Assembly: GCA_016707895.1 (NCBI GenBank)
Contig: JADJGV010000002.1
Span: 682,001 to 746,000, forward strand
Reading direction: 5' to 3'
DNA: 64,000 nt
Origin: Myxococcales bacterium
Lineage (GTDB): Bacteria; Myxococcota_A; Polyangia; Haliangiales; Haliangiaceae
The translations under genes were made by a program, and so were the position numbers. The notes below the pieces were generated by a model. It saw only the letters and a program-made list of their open reading frames with translations. It was not told where the DNA came from and ran no database searches. Below are positions 26,242-35,174 of the stretch, piece after piece (the stretch's first letter is position 1; the number at the start of each line of letters is the position of its first letter).

Positions 26242-28288
26242 GATCGGCGGGCGCGCCGCGCGGCGTGTCGAGGGTGCGGTCGGGGACGTCGTCGTCGGCG
26301 GGCTCGCTGTCGGCCTTGGCCACCGCCACCGCGCTGCGGTCGAGGCTGTCGCTGGTGCGGTCGGGCCCGTCCTTGGACAGCTGGTCCTCGAGCATCCGCG
26401 AGGCGATGTCCATGAAGTCTTCCTCGGTGACGATCCCGACCAGCCGGCCCTCGTCGACCACGGGCAGGCAGCCGACCTTGAGCCGGCGCATCAGCTGCAG
26501 CGCCTCGAGCGTGCGGGTCGCGGGCGTCACCGTCGTCGGGTCGCGCTTCATGATCTCGGCCACCGGCGTGCGCCGCGCCGAGCCGCCGTCCATGATGAAG
26601 CGCAGCACCGCGCGGTGGGTCACCACGCCGACCAGCCGGTGGTCCTTGTCCTCGACCGGGACGTGGCGGATGCGCTCCCAGATCATCAGGTTGGCGACCA
26701 TCTCGATGGCGTCGTCGGCCTGCACCGTGAACAGGTCGCTGGTCATGTAGTGCTCGATGCGCCGGTAGTTGCCGCCCTTGGCGTGGGCCTCGTCGAGCCG
26801 GGCCCGCTCCCACTCCGACACCGGGCGCCCCGAGTCCTGGCGGGCGACGGTCGCGGCCACCAGCGCGTTGGCGCGCTCGGCCGGCGTCGAGCGATCGCGC
26901 AGCGAGTTCCACGACGACAGCTGCCAGCGGGCGCCGGTGCGCGCGGTGCGGACCCGCTCCTCGATGACGCCGAGGTAGCGCTTGACGTCGGTCGGCACGA
27001 CGCCCTGGCGGCGCAGCCCGGCCTCGGCCAGCGGCAAGAGCCGCTCGAGCATCAGCTCGCGCGCCGAGATGTCCTCGCCGTCGAGCCAGGTGAAGTGCGC
27101 GCCGATGCCCTCGCGGGCCGCGGTGTAGAAGTTGGCGCCGGCCTGATCGAAGTCCATCCGGCGAGGCACGTCGTCGAGCCGGTGGCCCAGCTCGACCATC
27201 AGCCCGCACCACAGCGCGGCGTTGGCCATCTCGTCGAGCGTGCTGGGCCCGGCCGGCATGATCCGGTTCTCGATGCGCAGGTGCGGCTTGCCGTCGATGA
27301 TGCCGTAGCAGGCGCGGTTCCAGCGGTAGATCGTGCCGTTGTGCAGGCGCAGCGCCTTGAGCTGGGGCGCCTCGCCGCGATCGAGCATCGCCATGGGATC
27401 CTCGTCGAGGTCGGTGCCGACCAGCGGCCGGAACCGGGCGATGTCCTCCTTGAAGATCTCGACCACCGACTGCCGCACCCAGCGGGTGCCGAAGCTGACC
27501 CGGGCCTCCTGCTCGCGGATCGTGCCGCCCTTGGCGCGGGTGTCGACCGCCTGCCGGAACAGCGCGATGCGGGTCTCGGCCCACAGCCGCTTGCCGAACA
27601 GGATGGGCGAGTTCGACGACACCGACATCAGCGGCCCGGCCAGCAGCTGGGCCAGGTTGTAGTAGCGCGCGAACTCCTCGGGGCTGACCTGCAGGTGGAC
27701 CTGGAAGCTCGAGTTGCAGGCCTCGACCATCACCGAGTCGTGCTCGATGGTCAGCTCGTCGAGCCCCTTGATCGCGAACTCGAAGCGGCCGCCGCGCATC
27801 GCGGTCAGCACCTTGTTGAGCTGCAGGTAGCGCTTGCTCGGCACCATGCCGTCGAGGCCCAGGTGGCTCTGGCGCATCGTGGGCAGGATGCCCATCAGCA
27901 CCACCTCCATGCCCAGCTCGCGGGCCGCGGTGCGCGCCTTGCCGACCAGCAGGTCGAGCTGGGCGTGCATCTTCGACAGGCCGTCGCCGCCGAACACCTG
28001 CGGGTCGCAGTTGGCCTCGAGCTGGAACTGGCCGAGCTCGGTGGTGTAGTGCGGGTCGGGCCGCAGCTTGTCGAGCAGCGCCAGCACGCCCCGGGCCGGC
28101 GCCCACTGCTCGTCGATCAGGAACAGCTCCTGCTCGGCGCCGATCCGCCGCACGCCGGTCTCGAACCGGCGCTCGGCGATCATCCGGTCGAGCGCGCGCA
28201 GGTCGGCGAGCACCGCGCTGGTGAACTCGCGCTGGCGCTCGGCGTCGAGGGCGCCGTCGGTGTCCTTGTGCTCCCGCGTCGTCGTCAT
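26222..28288 (-). CDS. GCS2-family glutamate-cysteine-ligase-like protein fused to two CBS domains
   Basis: A 688-residue protein. Residues about 45-420 resemble the GCS2 (YbdK/EgtA-type) glutamine-synthetase-fold ligases: RIGAEQELFLIDE (metal-binding Glu pair), TELGQFQLEANCDPQ, FQVHLQVSPEEF and LRIENRIMPAGPS. Residues about 505-620 form a CBS pair (IEHYMTSDLFTVQADD and VAEIMKRDPTTVTPA, each ending in a LVGxVT strand), which usually senses adenine nucleotides. The C-terminal ~65 residues are acidic and disordered. A ligase allosterically gated by energy charge is inferred. The ATG overlaps the upstream esterase stop (ATGA). Chosen over the ATG at 28309 for this overlap. Confidence 0.85.
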   Translation of the reverse strand: MTTTREHKDTDGALDAERQREFTSAVLADLRALDRMIAERRFETGVRRIGAEQELFLIDEQWAPARGVLALLDKLRPDPHYTTELGQFQLEANCDPQVFGGDGLSKMHAQLDLLVGKARTAARELGMEVVLMGILPTMRQSHLGLDGMVPSKRYLQLNKVLTAMRGGRFEFAIKGLDELTIEHDSVMVEACNSSFQVHLQVSPEEFARYYNLAQLLAGPLMSVSSNSPILFGKRLWAETRIALFRQAVDTRAKGGTIREQEARVSFGTRWVRQSVVEIFKEDIARFRPLVGTDLDEDPMAMLDRGEAPQLKALRLHNGTIYRWNRACYGIIDGKPHLRIENRIMPAGPSTLDEMANAALWCGLMVELGHRLDDVPRRMDFDQAGANFYTAAREGIGAHFTWLDGEDISARELMLERLLPLAEAGLRRQGVVPTDVKRYLGVIEERVRTARTGARWQLSSWNSLRDRSTPAERANALVAATVARQDSGRPVSEWERARLDEAHAKGGNYRRIEHYMTSDLFTVQADDAIEMVANLMIWERIRHVPVEDKDHRLVGVVTHRAVLRFIMDGGSARRTPVAEIMKRDPTTVTPATRTLEALQLMRRLKVGCLPVVDEGRLVGIVTEEDFMDIASRMLEDQLSKDGPDRTSDSLDRSAVAVAKADSEPADDDVPDRTLDTPRGAPADPTPRTS

Positions 28289-29043
28289 CGCACCCCTTCG
28301 CGTAGCCACTGCTCGAGGATCTGCGGCAACATCTTACGCCAGGTGATCCAGTCGTGGGGCCAGTCGGGGCCCCAGGAGTCGACCCGGTTGGGCACCCCGG
28401 CCTTGCCCAGCACCTTGGCCAGGTTCCACGACTCGCCGATGTCCTCGGCCTTGCCCTCGCCCGAGACGATGTGGACGTAGCGGGTCCGCAGCACCTCGAG
28501 GTGGCGGCCGCCCAGGGTCGGCACGAAGTGCAGCGGCGACGACACCCAGAAGTGGTCGGTGAACTCGCGGGCGTCGTAGAACCGGCGCAGGTCGTAGGTG
28601 CCGCTCATCGCGATCGCGCGGGTGAAGACGTCGGGGAACCGGCACACCACCGCCGCGGCGTGGAACGCGCCGATCGACGCGCCCGCGGTCCAGATCGGGA
28701 GGTCGGCGGTCTTGCAGTCGGCGCGGATCGCCGGCACCACCTCCTGGCGGACGTAGTGGTGGAACTGGTTCTGCAGCCACATCTGGTGCTGCGGCGACCG
28801 CTCGCGGGTGAGCAGCGCCTTGCCGGCCACCGAGTCGCACGAGTAGACCTTGAGCTGGCCGCTGTCGAGCAGCGGGGCCAGCACGTCCATCATCTGGAAC
28901 CGCTCGACCTCCTCGGCGTCGCCGCCGGCGGTCGGGAACAGCAGCAGCGGCTGGCCGATGGTGCCCCACTTGACCATCGTGACGTCGCGCTCGAGGCGGT
29001 CGCTGCGCCAGCGGCCGACGACCTTGTCGCCGCGCTCACCCAT
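28285..29043 (-). CDS. Alpha/beta-hydrolase esterase
   Basis: A 252-residue member of the putative esterase family. The nucleophile elbow is TAGASIGAFHAAAV (Ser in GxSxG), preceded by strand PLLLFPTAGGD; a late DWPHDWITW carries the probable catalytic His. No signal peptide, so it acts in the cytoplasm. It overlaps the upstream ATP-grasp gene by eight bases and the downstream GCS2-CBS gene by four. In the operon it may release or transfer an acyl product of the ligases; that is inference. Confidence 0.8.
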   Translation of the reverse strand: MGERGDKVVGRWRSDRLERDVTMVKWGTIGQPLLLFPTAGGDAEEVERFQMMDVLAPLLDSGQLKVYSCDSVAGKALLTRERSPQHQMWLQNQFHHYVRQEVVPAIRADCKTADLPIWTAGASIGAFHAAAVVCRFPDVFTRAIAMSGTYDLRRFYDAREFTDHFWVSSPLHFVPTLGGRHLEVLRTRYVHIVSGEGKAEDIGESWNLAKVLGKAGVPNRVDSWGPDWPHDWITWRKMLPQILEQWLREGVR

Positions 29044-30313
29044 GGCTGGCACCACCCGCGGGGCCCCCGGTGCCGGGCTCGGCGCGCCACGCCTGGATGC
29101 GCTTCCAGAACAGCTCGGTGAACGGCTCGACCTCGTGCTTGGGGAACAGCGCCGCGACCTTGGCCCGCACCGCGCCCTTGGCGGTCTCGGTGCCGAAGAA
29201 CTCCCACGCCACCTCGTCGAGGTTGGCCAGGTGGGTGGCGCAGAACTCCTCGAAGCGGTCGGCCTCGAAGCGCTGCTTGGCGATCGCCGCGTAGGCCCGC
29301 AGCTTGTCGCGGTACGGCCGGTCGCGATCGGCGGCGATCGCGTAGAACGGCTCCCAGTCCAGCGTCTTGCGCATCGGCCGCTTGGTCACCGCGCAGAAGA
29401 TCGACCACCGCAGGTTGGCCTTCACCAGCCACGGGAAGTGGCGGTGGAGCGACGTCACCTGCGAGTCGGGGCACGGGTTGGCGAAGTCGATCGGGAACCA
29501 GTCGCCGCCCTTGCGCAGCGCCTCGCACGAGTTGAAGTCCCAGCCGAAGAACGCGTTGATCGTCAGCGTCGTGTCGCGCAGGATCTCGGCCTCGTCGGCC
29601 GACACGAAGTCGGTGGCCTGGGTGTAGCGATCGTGGAGCGCGGCGTCGGGGTCGTACTTGACCAGGTGGGTCTGCGGGCCCAGCCCGATGCAGCGCACGA
29701 AGCTGTCGAACGGGTGCACCGCGGCCTGCAGGTGCATGACGCTCTTGCCGCTCTCCTCGTAGCGGGCCTTGAGCTGGGCCTCGTCGGCGCAGCGGCTGAC
29801 CGCGCGCCAGCCGCCGCCGTCGTACGGCTTCATGAACAGCGGGTAGCCGAGCTGCTGGCCGATCGCGCGCAGGTCGAACAGCTTGGCGTAGCGCTTGAGC
29901 GTCGGCGCCAGGTCGGGCAGCGGCTCGTAGTCCTTGGGCGGCACCATCCAGGTGGCGGGGATGGGCATGCCCAGCGCCATCATCGCGCAGTACGAGGTGT
30001 GCTTCTCGTTGGCCTGCACCGACCACGGGTTGTTGAGGACGTAGAGGCCGTCCATCAGGATGGCCTTTTTGATCCACTCGCGGCTGGTGTGGTACCAGTG
30101 GGTCAGCCGGTCGAGGACGACGTCGTACTTGCACGGCTGGCGCAGGTCGAACGGCTCGATCGTGACGCGCTCGGTGGCGATCTTGACGGTGTCGCCCTGC
30201 CACGGGATGGCGAGGTCGAGCTTGCCGAGGATCTGCTCGTAGCAGATCGGCCAGCAGATGTCGGCGCCCAGCGAGAGACCAATGGTGCGGGTGACGGGGG
30301 CCATCGCTTCCAT
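29036..30313 (-). CDS. ATP-grasp protein, divergent group
   Basis: A 425-residue protein. The ATP-grasp core is recognisable from LGYPLFMKPYDGGGWRAVSR (ATP-binding Lys and Gly loop) and FFGWDFNSCEALRKGGDWFP followed by DFANPCPDSQV, where D and N replace the usual E/N metal ligands. It lacks the THMEWF signature of the other three, so it is a separate subfamily with a different acceptor. ATG at 30313 follows the esterase stop by one base; ATG at 30304 is an alternative with a GGAAG just upstream. It is translationally linked to esterases on both sides. Confidence 0.72.
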   Translation of the reverse strand: MEAMAPVTRTIGLSLGADICWPICYEQILGKLDLAIPWQGDTVKIATERVTIEPFDLRQPCKYDVVLDRLTHWYHTSREWIKKAILMDGLYVLNNPWSVQANEKHTSYCAMMALGMPIPATWMVPPKDYEPLPDLAPTLKRYAKLFDLRAIGQQLGYPLFMKPYDGGGWRAVSRCADEAQLKARYEESGKSVMHLQAAVHPFDSFVRCIGLGPQTHLVKYDPDAALHDRYTQATDFVSADEAEILRDTTLTINAFFGWDFNSCEALRKGGDWFPIDFANPCPDSQVTSLHRHFPWLVKANLRWSIFCAVTKRPMRKTLDWEPFYAIAADRDRPYRDKLRAYAAIAKQRFEADRFEEFCATHLANLDEVAWEFFGTETAKGAVRAKVAALFPKHEVEPFTELFWKRIQAWRAEPGTGGPAGGASHG

Positions 30314-30314
30314 C

Positions 30315-31451
30315 CTATTCGTAGACGAGCAAGAACGGGCCCGGCAGCAGCCACGACAGCGCGTCGCGCAGGCGATCGCGCCAGTTCTCCCAGTTGTGAC
30401 CGTCCCGGGCTTCCACGTAGCGGACATCCATGCCTGTGCCGAGCAGCATCGGCACCAGCGAGCGGTTCTCGTAGATCAGCGACTCGTACATGCCGCAGCT
30501 GACGAACACCCGCTCCGAGACCGCGGTCGGCTCGGCGCGGAACCGGTTCATGAACGCGACCACCGGGTCGAACAGCGGGCCGCGGTGGTTGCGGTCGCCG
30601 ATGTCGGTGAAGGCGAAGCTGCCCGACTGCAGCAGCAGCCGGCCGTAGAAGCCGGGGTAGCGGCACGCGGTCGACAGCGCGGCGACCGCGCCGAAGCTGG
30701 CGCCCATCAGGCACCGGCTCTGCGGCACCGCCTCGAGCGGGAAGGTGCGCTCGACGAACGGCACCAGGTCCTCGGTCACGTAGCGGGCGTGGCGCTCGTC
30801 GTCGGCGTACTCGCGCAGCCGGTCGGGCGAGCTGGTGAACACGACGATCGCGTCGGCGACCTCGAGCCGATCGATCAGGTTGTCGAGCACGGTGCCCATC
30901 GACGCGTAGCGCAGGTAGTCGTGGCCGTCGTGCACGACCAGGAGCGGGTAGCGCCGGCTGCGCTTGAACCGCGCCGGCACGTACAGCCCGAAGCTGCGCC
31001 GGCCGAAGGTCTTGGAGTCGAGGAAGATCTCGTCGAGGCGGCCCGGCGGCGCGGCGCGGTCGTGGTGGATCCAGCCCGGCACCTCGTAGCCGGTGCCGTG
31101 GGCCACCGAGTTGGCGCCGAACGGATCGCGGGCCAGCGCCCCGTTGAGCGGGTCCTGGATCCACTCGCCCTTGCCGTGGCGGACGACCTCGAGCTTGTAC
31201 TCGACGCGCGAGCCCGGCGGCAGCTGCATCGTCAGGTGCCAGACGTCGGTGCCGTCGACCCGGGCCAGCGACTGCGACGACGGCAGGCCGAACACCCAGT
31301 GCTTGAGGTGCACCGCCTCGGCGTCGCCGCGCCAGACGAACGTGATCGACGGGCCGACCACCACCGGGAACTTGTGGCGGCCCATCCACGCGTCGACCGC
31401 CTCGCGGGTGCGCGGGGTGGCCTCGAGCTCGGCGATCGCGGCCGCGCTCAT
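30315..31451 (-). CDS. Enterochelin-esterase-like hydrolase with N-terminal E-set domain
   Basis: A 378-residue protein. Residues 1-130 resemble the immunoglobulin-like domain of Fes/CBM48 proteins (SITFVWRGDAEAVHLKHWVF, WHLTMQLPPGSRVEYKL). Residues about 150-375 form an alpha/beta hydrolase: YPLLVVHDGHDYL, LMGASFGAVAALS (nucleophile Ser), and EARDGHNWENWRDRL with the catalytic His. Fes-type enzymes hydrolyse ester bonds of siderophores; here no siderophore genes are present, so the ester substrate is probably the pathway product. ATG overlaps the upstream stop (ATGA). Confidence 0.85.
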   Translation of the reverse strand: MSAAAIAELEATPRTREAVDAWMGRHKFPVVVGPSITFVWRGDAEAVHLKHWVFGLPSSQSLARVDGTDVWHLTMQLPPGSRVEYKLEVVRHGKGEWIQDPLNGALARDPFGANSVAHGTGYEVPGWIHHDRAAPPGRLDEIFLDSKTFGRRSFGLYVPARFKRSRRYPLLVVHDGHDYLRYASMGTVLDNLIDRLEVADAIVVFTSSPDRLREYADDERHARYVTEDLVPFVERTFPLEAVPQSRCLMGASFGAVAALSTACRYPGFYGRLLLQSGSFAFTDIGDRNHRGPLFDPVVAFMNRFRAEPTAVSERVFVSCGMYESLIYENRSLVPMLLGTGMDVRYVEARDGHNWENWRDRLRDALSWLLPGPFLLVYE

Positions 31452-32434
31452 GGCGTCACCTCGTCGAGGCTGTCGGCGAGCGCGCGGACCGCCGGATCGT
31501 CGGGGCGCCCGCTCCACGCGGCGTCGATGCCGCCGTCGGGCCGCAGGTGGCGGCCGCGGCCGGCGACCAGCGCGCCGTCGACGAAGTCGAGCCGGGCGCC
31601 GAGGTCCATGCCGACGCACACCGCCGGCGCCATCCGCCGCGCGAACCGCGCGATCGCCGGGCCGGTGTCGGGGTTGAGCCGCCGGCTGGGATCGGGCATC
31701 ACGACCACGCCGGGCGCGACGCCGAAGCCGCTGTCGAGCACCTGCGCGACGTCGGAGCCGTACGGCGGGTAGTCGTGATAGAGGACGATGCGGTCGGTGA
31801 GCACCATCGCGCCGGCGCCCCAGGCGATGATCGGCTTGCCGGCGGCCAGGCCCAGCAGGTCGAACAGCTCGAGCCGGTTGTGCAAGGACGCGACGTGGCC
31901 GCCGGCGATGACCACCGCCTCGACCGGGGCCAGCAGCGCCGCCAGCTCGGCCCGGTGGCGCGCCACCGTCGGCCGATCGGTCGGGTGCCACAGCGCGGCG
32001 AACGCGGTGCGCACCTGCTCGCAGCGGATGACGTGGTTGGCGTCGAGCTGCCGGAACTGCTCGACCGACACCGCGTCCTCGCCCTCGAGCAGCTCGGGCT
32101 CGAAGTAGCGCAGCGCGATCGTCCGGGCCGCGTCCTCGGTCTTCTCGAGCCGCACCCGGTAGCAGCTCTGCATGTGGCGGAGCAGCGCCTGGCGATCGCG
32201 GTAGGCGGTAGTGAACGAGGGATCGTCGGCGAACACCGCGCTGGCCCGCGCGTGCAGCGCCAGGTTGATCGCTGGCACGCCCAGCGCCGCGACCAGCGGA
32301 CCGTCGTCGGCCTCGCGCTCCTGGTAGCCGGCGCGCACGATCGCGATCGGGCCGCGCAGGCCGCGCTCGCGCACCACCGCGCCGACGTCGGGCGTGGCGT
32401 GCTGCGAGCCGAGCACGATCACCTCGGCGGCCAT
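31448..32434 (-). CDS. Peptidase S51/class I GATase-like protein lacking the nucleophile
   Basis: A 328-residue protein. Residues 170-225 show the S51/cyanophycinase-type core: VEAVVIAGGHVASLH, then KPIIAWGAGAMVLTDRIVLY. In active S51 enzymes the position of G206 is Ser (AxSAGAM) and in class I amidotransferases a Cys, so the catalytic residue is missing. The N-terminal 150 residues (VIVLGSQHATPDVG, CYRVRLEKTEDAARTIALRY) are not recognised. A binding or scaffold role, or a chemistry using another residue, is inferred. Start and stop overlap neighbours by one and four bases. Confidence 0.65.
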   Translation of the reverse strand: MAAEVIVLGSQHATPDVGAVVRERGLRGPIAIVRAGYQEREADDGPLVAALGVPAINLALHARASAVFADDPSFTTAYRDRQALLRHMQSCYRVRLEKTEDAARTIALRYFEPELLEGEDAVSVEQFRQLDANHVIRCEQVRTAFAALWHPTDRPTVARHRAELAALLAPVEAVVIAGGHVASLHNRLELFDLLGLAAGKPIIAWGAGAMVLTDRIVLYHDYPPYGSDVAQVLDSGFGVAPGVVVMPDPSRRLNPDTGPAIARFARRMAPAVCVGMDLGARLDFVDGALVAGRGRHLRPDGGIDAAWSGRPDDPAVRALADSLDEVTP

Positions 32435-33657
32435 CAGCGCGCGTGGACCTTCAGCGTGCGGCCGACCGCGTCGAGGATCTGCCGGCAGCGGTCGTAGTCC
32501 TCGTGCTTCATCCGCACCCAGGCGTTGGCCATGTAGCCGGCCTCGACGCCCTGGGTCGGCGTGCCCGGCGGCGGCAGGTGCCAGTCGATCAGGTTGGCGC
32601 CGAACGCCTCGCGGATCGCGTCGACGCCGTCGTAGTGGCTGATCCGGCCGTCGCGGTCGGGGCGCAGCGCGATGATGCCGGCGGCCATCCGCCGCGACGG
32701 GCGCTGGCTGGGCCGGCCGGCGGCGATCAGCATCGCCCACTCGCGGTACAGGTCCATGTCGTTGCCGACGTTGTAGAGGTCCCACGCGCGCACGCCCGGC
32801 GGGCGGCAGCCGATCTCGGAGAACTTCAGGCCCTTGGGCCCGAAGAACCACTCCATGTGGGTGGCCGAGGTCTCGATGCCGAGCAGCTCGATCACCTTGG
32901 CCGCCATGGCCTTGATCTCGCGGTAGCCGTCGGCCTGGTCGATGCGGTTGGTGGTGATGAACTGCGGCGAGATCCACCGCGTGCGCATCGCCTCCAGCAC
33001 GTTGGGGTAGTAGTGGGTCGCGAACTCGTGGACCACGCGGCCGCGGAGGGTCAGCGTGTCGAAGAAGCCCTCGTGGCCCTCGATGAACTCCTCGACCGCG
33101 ATCGACCGACCGTGCTGCAGGTGCAGCGCGGCGGCCGCGGCCTCGAGCTCGCGGTCGTTGTCGACCCGGGCCGCGCCCGAGGCGCCGGCGCCGTCGCGCG
33201 GCTTGACCAGGATCGGGTAGCCGACCTGCTCGGCGAAGGCCCGGACCTCGGCCAGCGAGCCGGCGGCGGTCGACTGCGCGCATGGCACGCCACCGGCGCG
33301 CAGCACCTCCTTCATCGCCGGCTTGTCGCGGCACAGGAACGCGGTGCGCGCGCTGGTGCCGGGGATGCCGGCCGCCTCGCGGACGTGGGCGGTGGGCAGG
33401 ATGTGAGCCTCGACCGAGGCCTCGAGCCGATCGACGTGGGCGTGGCGCTGGATGAACCGCACCTTGGCCAGCACCTGCTGCTCGTCGCAGACGTTGGTGA
33501 CCTCCTCGTAGTGGGTCAGCCAGCGCTTGAGGTCGTCGTCGAGCGACGCCTTGCTGCCCTCGCCGATCGCGCTGATCGTCGCGCCGACCTCGGCCAGCGC
33601 GCGGATGAACTGCTTCTGGTTGGCGGGGAACCGCGGCTCGATGAAGACGACGTGCAT
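32434..33657 (-). CDS. ATP-grasp carboxylate-amine ligase-like protein (paralogue 3)
   Basis: A 407-residue protein closely similar in layout to paralogues 1 and 2: MHVVFIEPRFPANQKQF, TAFLCRDKPAMKEVLRAGGVP, YPILVKPRDGAGASGAARV, VEEFIEGHEGFFDTLTLRG, SATHMEWFFGPKGLKFSE and IGCRPPGVRAWDL. The ATG at 33657 aligns with the paralogues and has AGGGAG nine bases upstream; an ATG two codons earlier is possible. The gene starts 22 bases after glgA and its stop codon overlaps the next start (TGATG). As part of the operon it is the likely first ligase of the pathway. Confidence 0.85.
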   Translation of the reverse strand: MHVVFIEPRFPANQKQFIRALAEVGATISAIGEGSKASLDDDLKRWLTHYEEVTNVCDEQQVLAKVRFIQRHAHVDRLEASVEAHILPTAHVREAAGIPGTSARTAFLCRDKPAMKEVLRAGGVPCAQSTAAGSLAEVRAFAEQVGYPILVKPRDGAGASGAARVDNDRELEAAAAALHLQHGRSIAVEEFIEGHEGFFDTLTLRGRVVHEFATHYYPNVLEAMRTRWISPQFITTNRIDQADGYREIKAMAAKVIELLGIETSATHMEWFFGPKGLKFSEIGCRPPGVRAWDLYNVGNDMDLYREWAMLIAAGRPSQRPSRRMAAGIIALRPDRDGRISHYDGVDAIREAFGANLIDWHLPPPGTPTQGVEAGYMANAWVRMKHEDYDRCRQILDAVGRTLKVHAR

Positions 33658-33679
33658 GGCCATTCTCTCCCTCGGGATC

Positions 33680-35119
33680 TCAGCGGTCGGTGCCGATCAG
33701 CTTCTCGTAGACGTACTCGTAGCGGCGGGCCTGGCGGTCCCACGAGAAGTCGGCGGCCATGCCGTTGTCGATCAGCCGCGACCACGCCGGCGCGTCGCGG
33801 TAGGTCGCGAGCGCGGCCTGCATCGCCCAGCGCACGCCGGCGGCGTCGTGGTGCTCGAAGACGAAGCCGGTGCCGGTGCGGGTGCGCGGGTGCCACGGCC
33901 GCACGGTGTCGGCGAGGCCGCCGGTCTTGTGGACGATCGGCACGGTGCCGTAGCGCAGGCTGTACAGCTGGTTGAGGCCGCACGGCTCGTAGCGCGACGG
34001 CATCAGGAACATGTCGGCGCCGGCCTCGATCTGGTGCGCCAGCTTGTTGCTGAAGCCCTGGTAGAAGCAGACCTGGCGCGGGAACGCGCGCTGCAGGCGG
34101 GTGAACATGTCCTCGAGGCCCGGCTCGCCGCTGCCGAGGACCGTGAGCTGGAAGCCGTTGCGCTGGAGCAGGCCCGGCAGCACCTCGCCGAGCAGGTCGA
34201 AGCCCTTCTGGCTCGCCATCCGCGACACGATGCCGACCACCGGCGCGCTGGGCACGTAGGGGAGCCCGAGGCTCTCGACCAGCGCCTGCTTGCACACCGC
34301 CTTGTTGCTGCGATCGGCGGCGGAGTAGCGCGCGGGCAGGTAGCGATCGTTCTCGGGCGACCACTCGTCGTAGTCGACGCCGTTCAAGATGCCGACGACG
34401 GTGGTCTTGCGCGCGCGCAGGAAGCCGTCGAGGCCGGCGCCGTGGGCCGGCGTCTGGATCTCCTGCGCGTAGGTCGGGCTGACCGTCGACACGCCGTCGG
34501 CGTAGAGGATGCCCTGCAGGAGGAAGTTGACCCGGCCGGCCTTGAGCAGCTCCTGGTGGAACAGGTGCGCGAACTGGGTGAGGTTGGTGTCGGGGCCGAT
34601 CGAGTCGGGGAACCCGCCCTGGTAGTTGAGGTTGTGGATCGTCAGCAGCGACCGCGCGCCGGCGAGGTGGCGGTTCCGCGCGTAGATGGTCTTGAGGAGC
34701 AGCGGGATCAGCGCGGCCTGCCAGTCGTGGCAGTGGACGACGTCGGGCGCGAAGTCGAGCCGGCCGCACAGCTCGAGCGCGGCGTACGACAGGAGCAAGA
34801 ACCGGCGGTGCTCGTCGGCGTCGCTGGTGTAGAGGCGGCCGCGGGCGTAGAGCGGCGGGCAGTGCAGGAAGTAGATCGTGGGCGCGGTGCCCAGCGCCAG
34901 CACCCGCACCTGATAACGGTGGGGGCCGAGCGGGATGGTCAGCTCGGCGACCTGGGTCAGCGTCACGCCGTCGAGCTTCGCCGTGTCGTACAGCGGCACG
35001 ACGATGCGGACGTCGTGGCCGGCCCGGGCCAGGGTTTTGGGCAGCGCGGCCACGACGTCGGCCAGGCCACCGGTCTTGGCGTAGGGCGCCAGCTCAGAAG
35101 CAACGAACAGCAGCTTCAC
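33680..35119 (-). CDS. glgA: Glycogen synthase (GT5 family)
   Basis: A 479-residue GT5 enzyme transferring glucose from ADP-glucose to alpha-1,4-glucan. Motifs: ASELAPYAKTGGLADVV (nucleotide-sugar loop), VVHCHDWQAALIPLL, LLTIHNLNYQGGFP, VGIVSRMASQKGFDLL and MPSRYEPCGLNQLYSLRYG. Length equals typical bacterial GlgA (about 477). No glgB, glgC or glgP is adjacent; instead the gene lies inside the ligase/esterase operon, between an FGase-like gene (55 bases upstream) and ATP-grasp paralogue 3. A role in glycosylating or building the operon product is possible. Confidence 0.94.
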   Translation of the reverse strand: MKLLFVASELAPYAKTGGLADVVAALPKTLARAGHDVRIVVPLYDTAKLDGVTLTQVAELTIPLGPHRYQVRVLALGTAPTIYFLHCPPLYARGRLYTSDADEHRRFLLLSYAALELCGRLDFAPDVVHCHDWQAALIPLLLKTIYARNRHLAGARSLLTIHNLNYQGGFPDSIGPDTNLTQFAHLFHQELLKAGRVNFLLQGILYADGVSTVSPTYAQEIQTPAHGAGLDGFLRARKTTVVGILNGVDYDEWSPENDRYLPARYSAADRSNKAVCKQALVESLGLPYVPSAPVVGIVSRMASQKGFDLLGEVLPGLLQRNGFQLTVLGSGEPGLEDMFTRLQRAFPRQVCFYQGFSNKLAHQIEAGADMFLMPSRYEPCGLNQLYSLRYGTVPIVHKTGGLADTVRPWHPRTRTGTGFVFEHHDAAGVRWAMQAALATYRDAPAWSRLIDNGMAADFSWDRQARRYEYVYEKLIGTDR

Positions 35120-35174
35120 GAGCCCCCGACGATACCAGAGCGCGCGGGCCGGCGCGCCGGCGTGGGGCCGGTTG

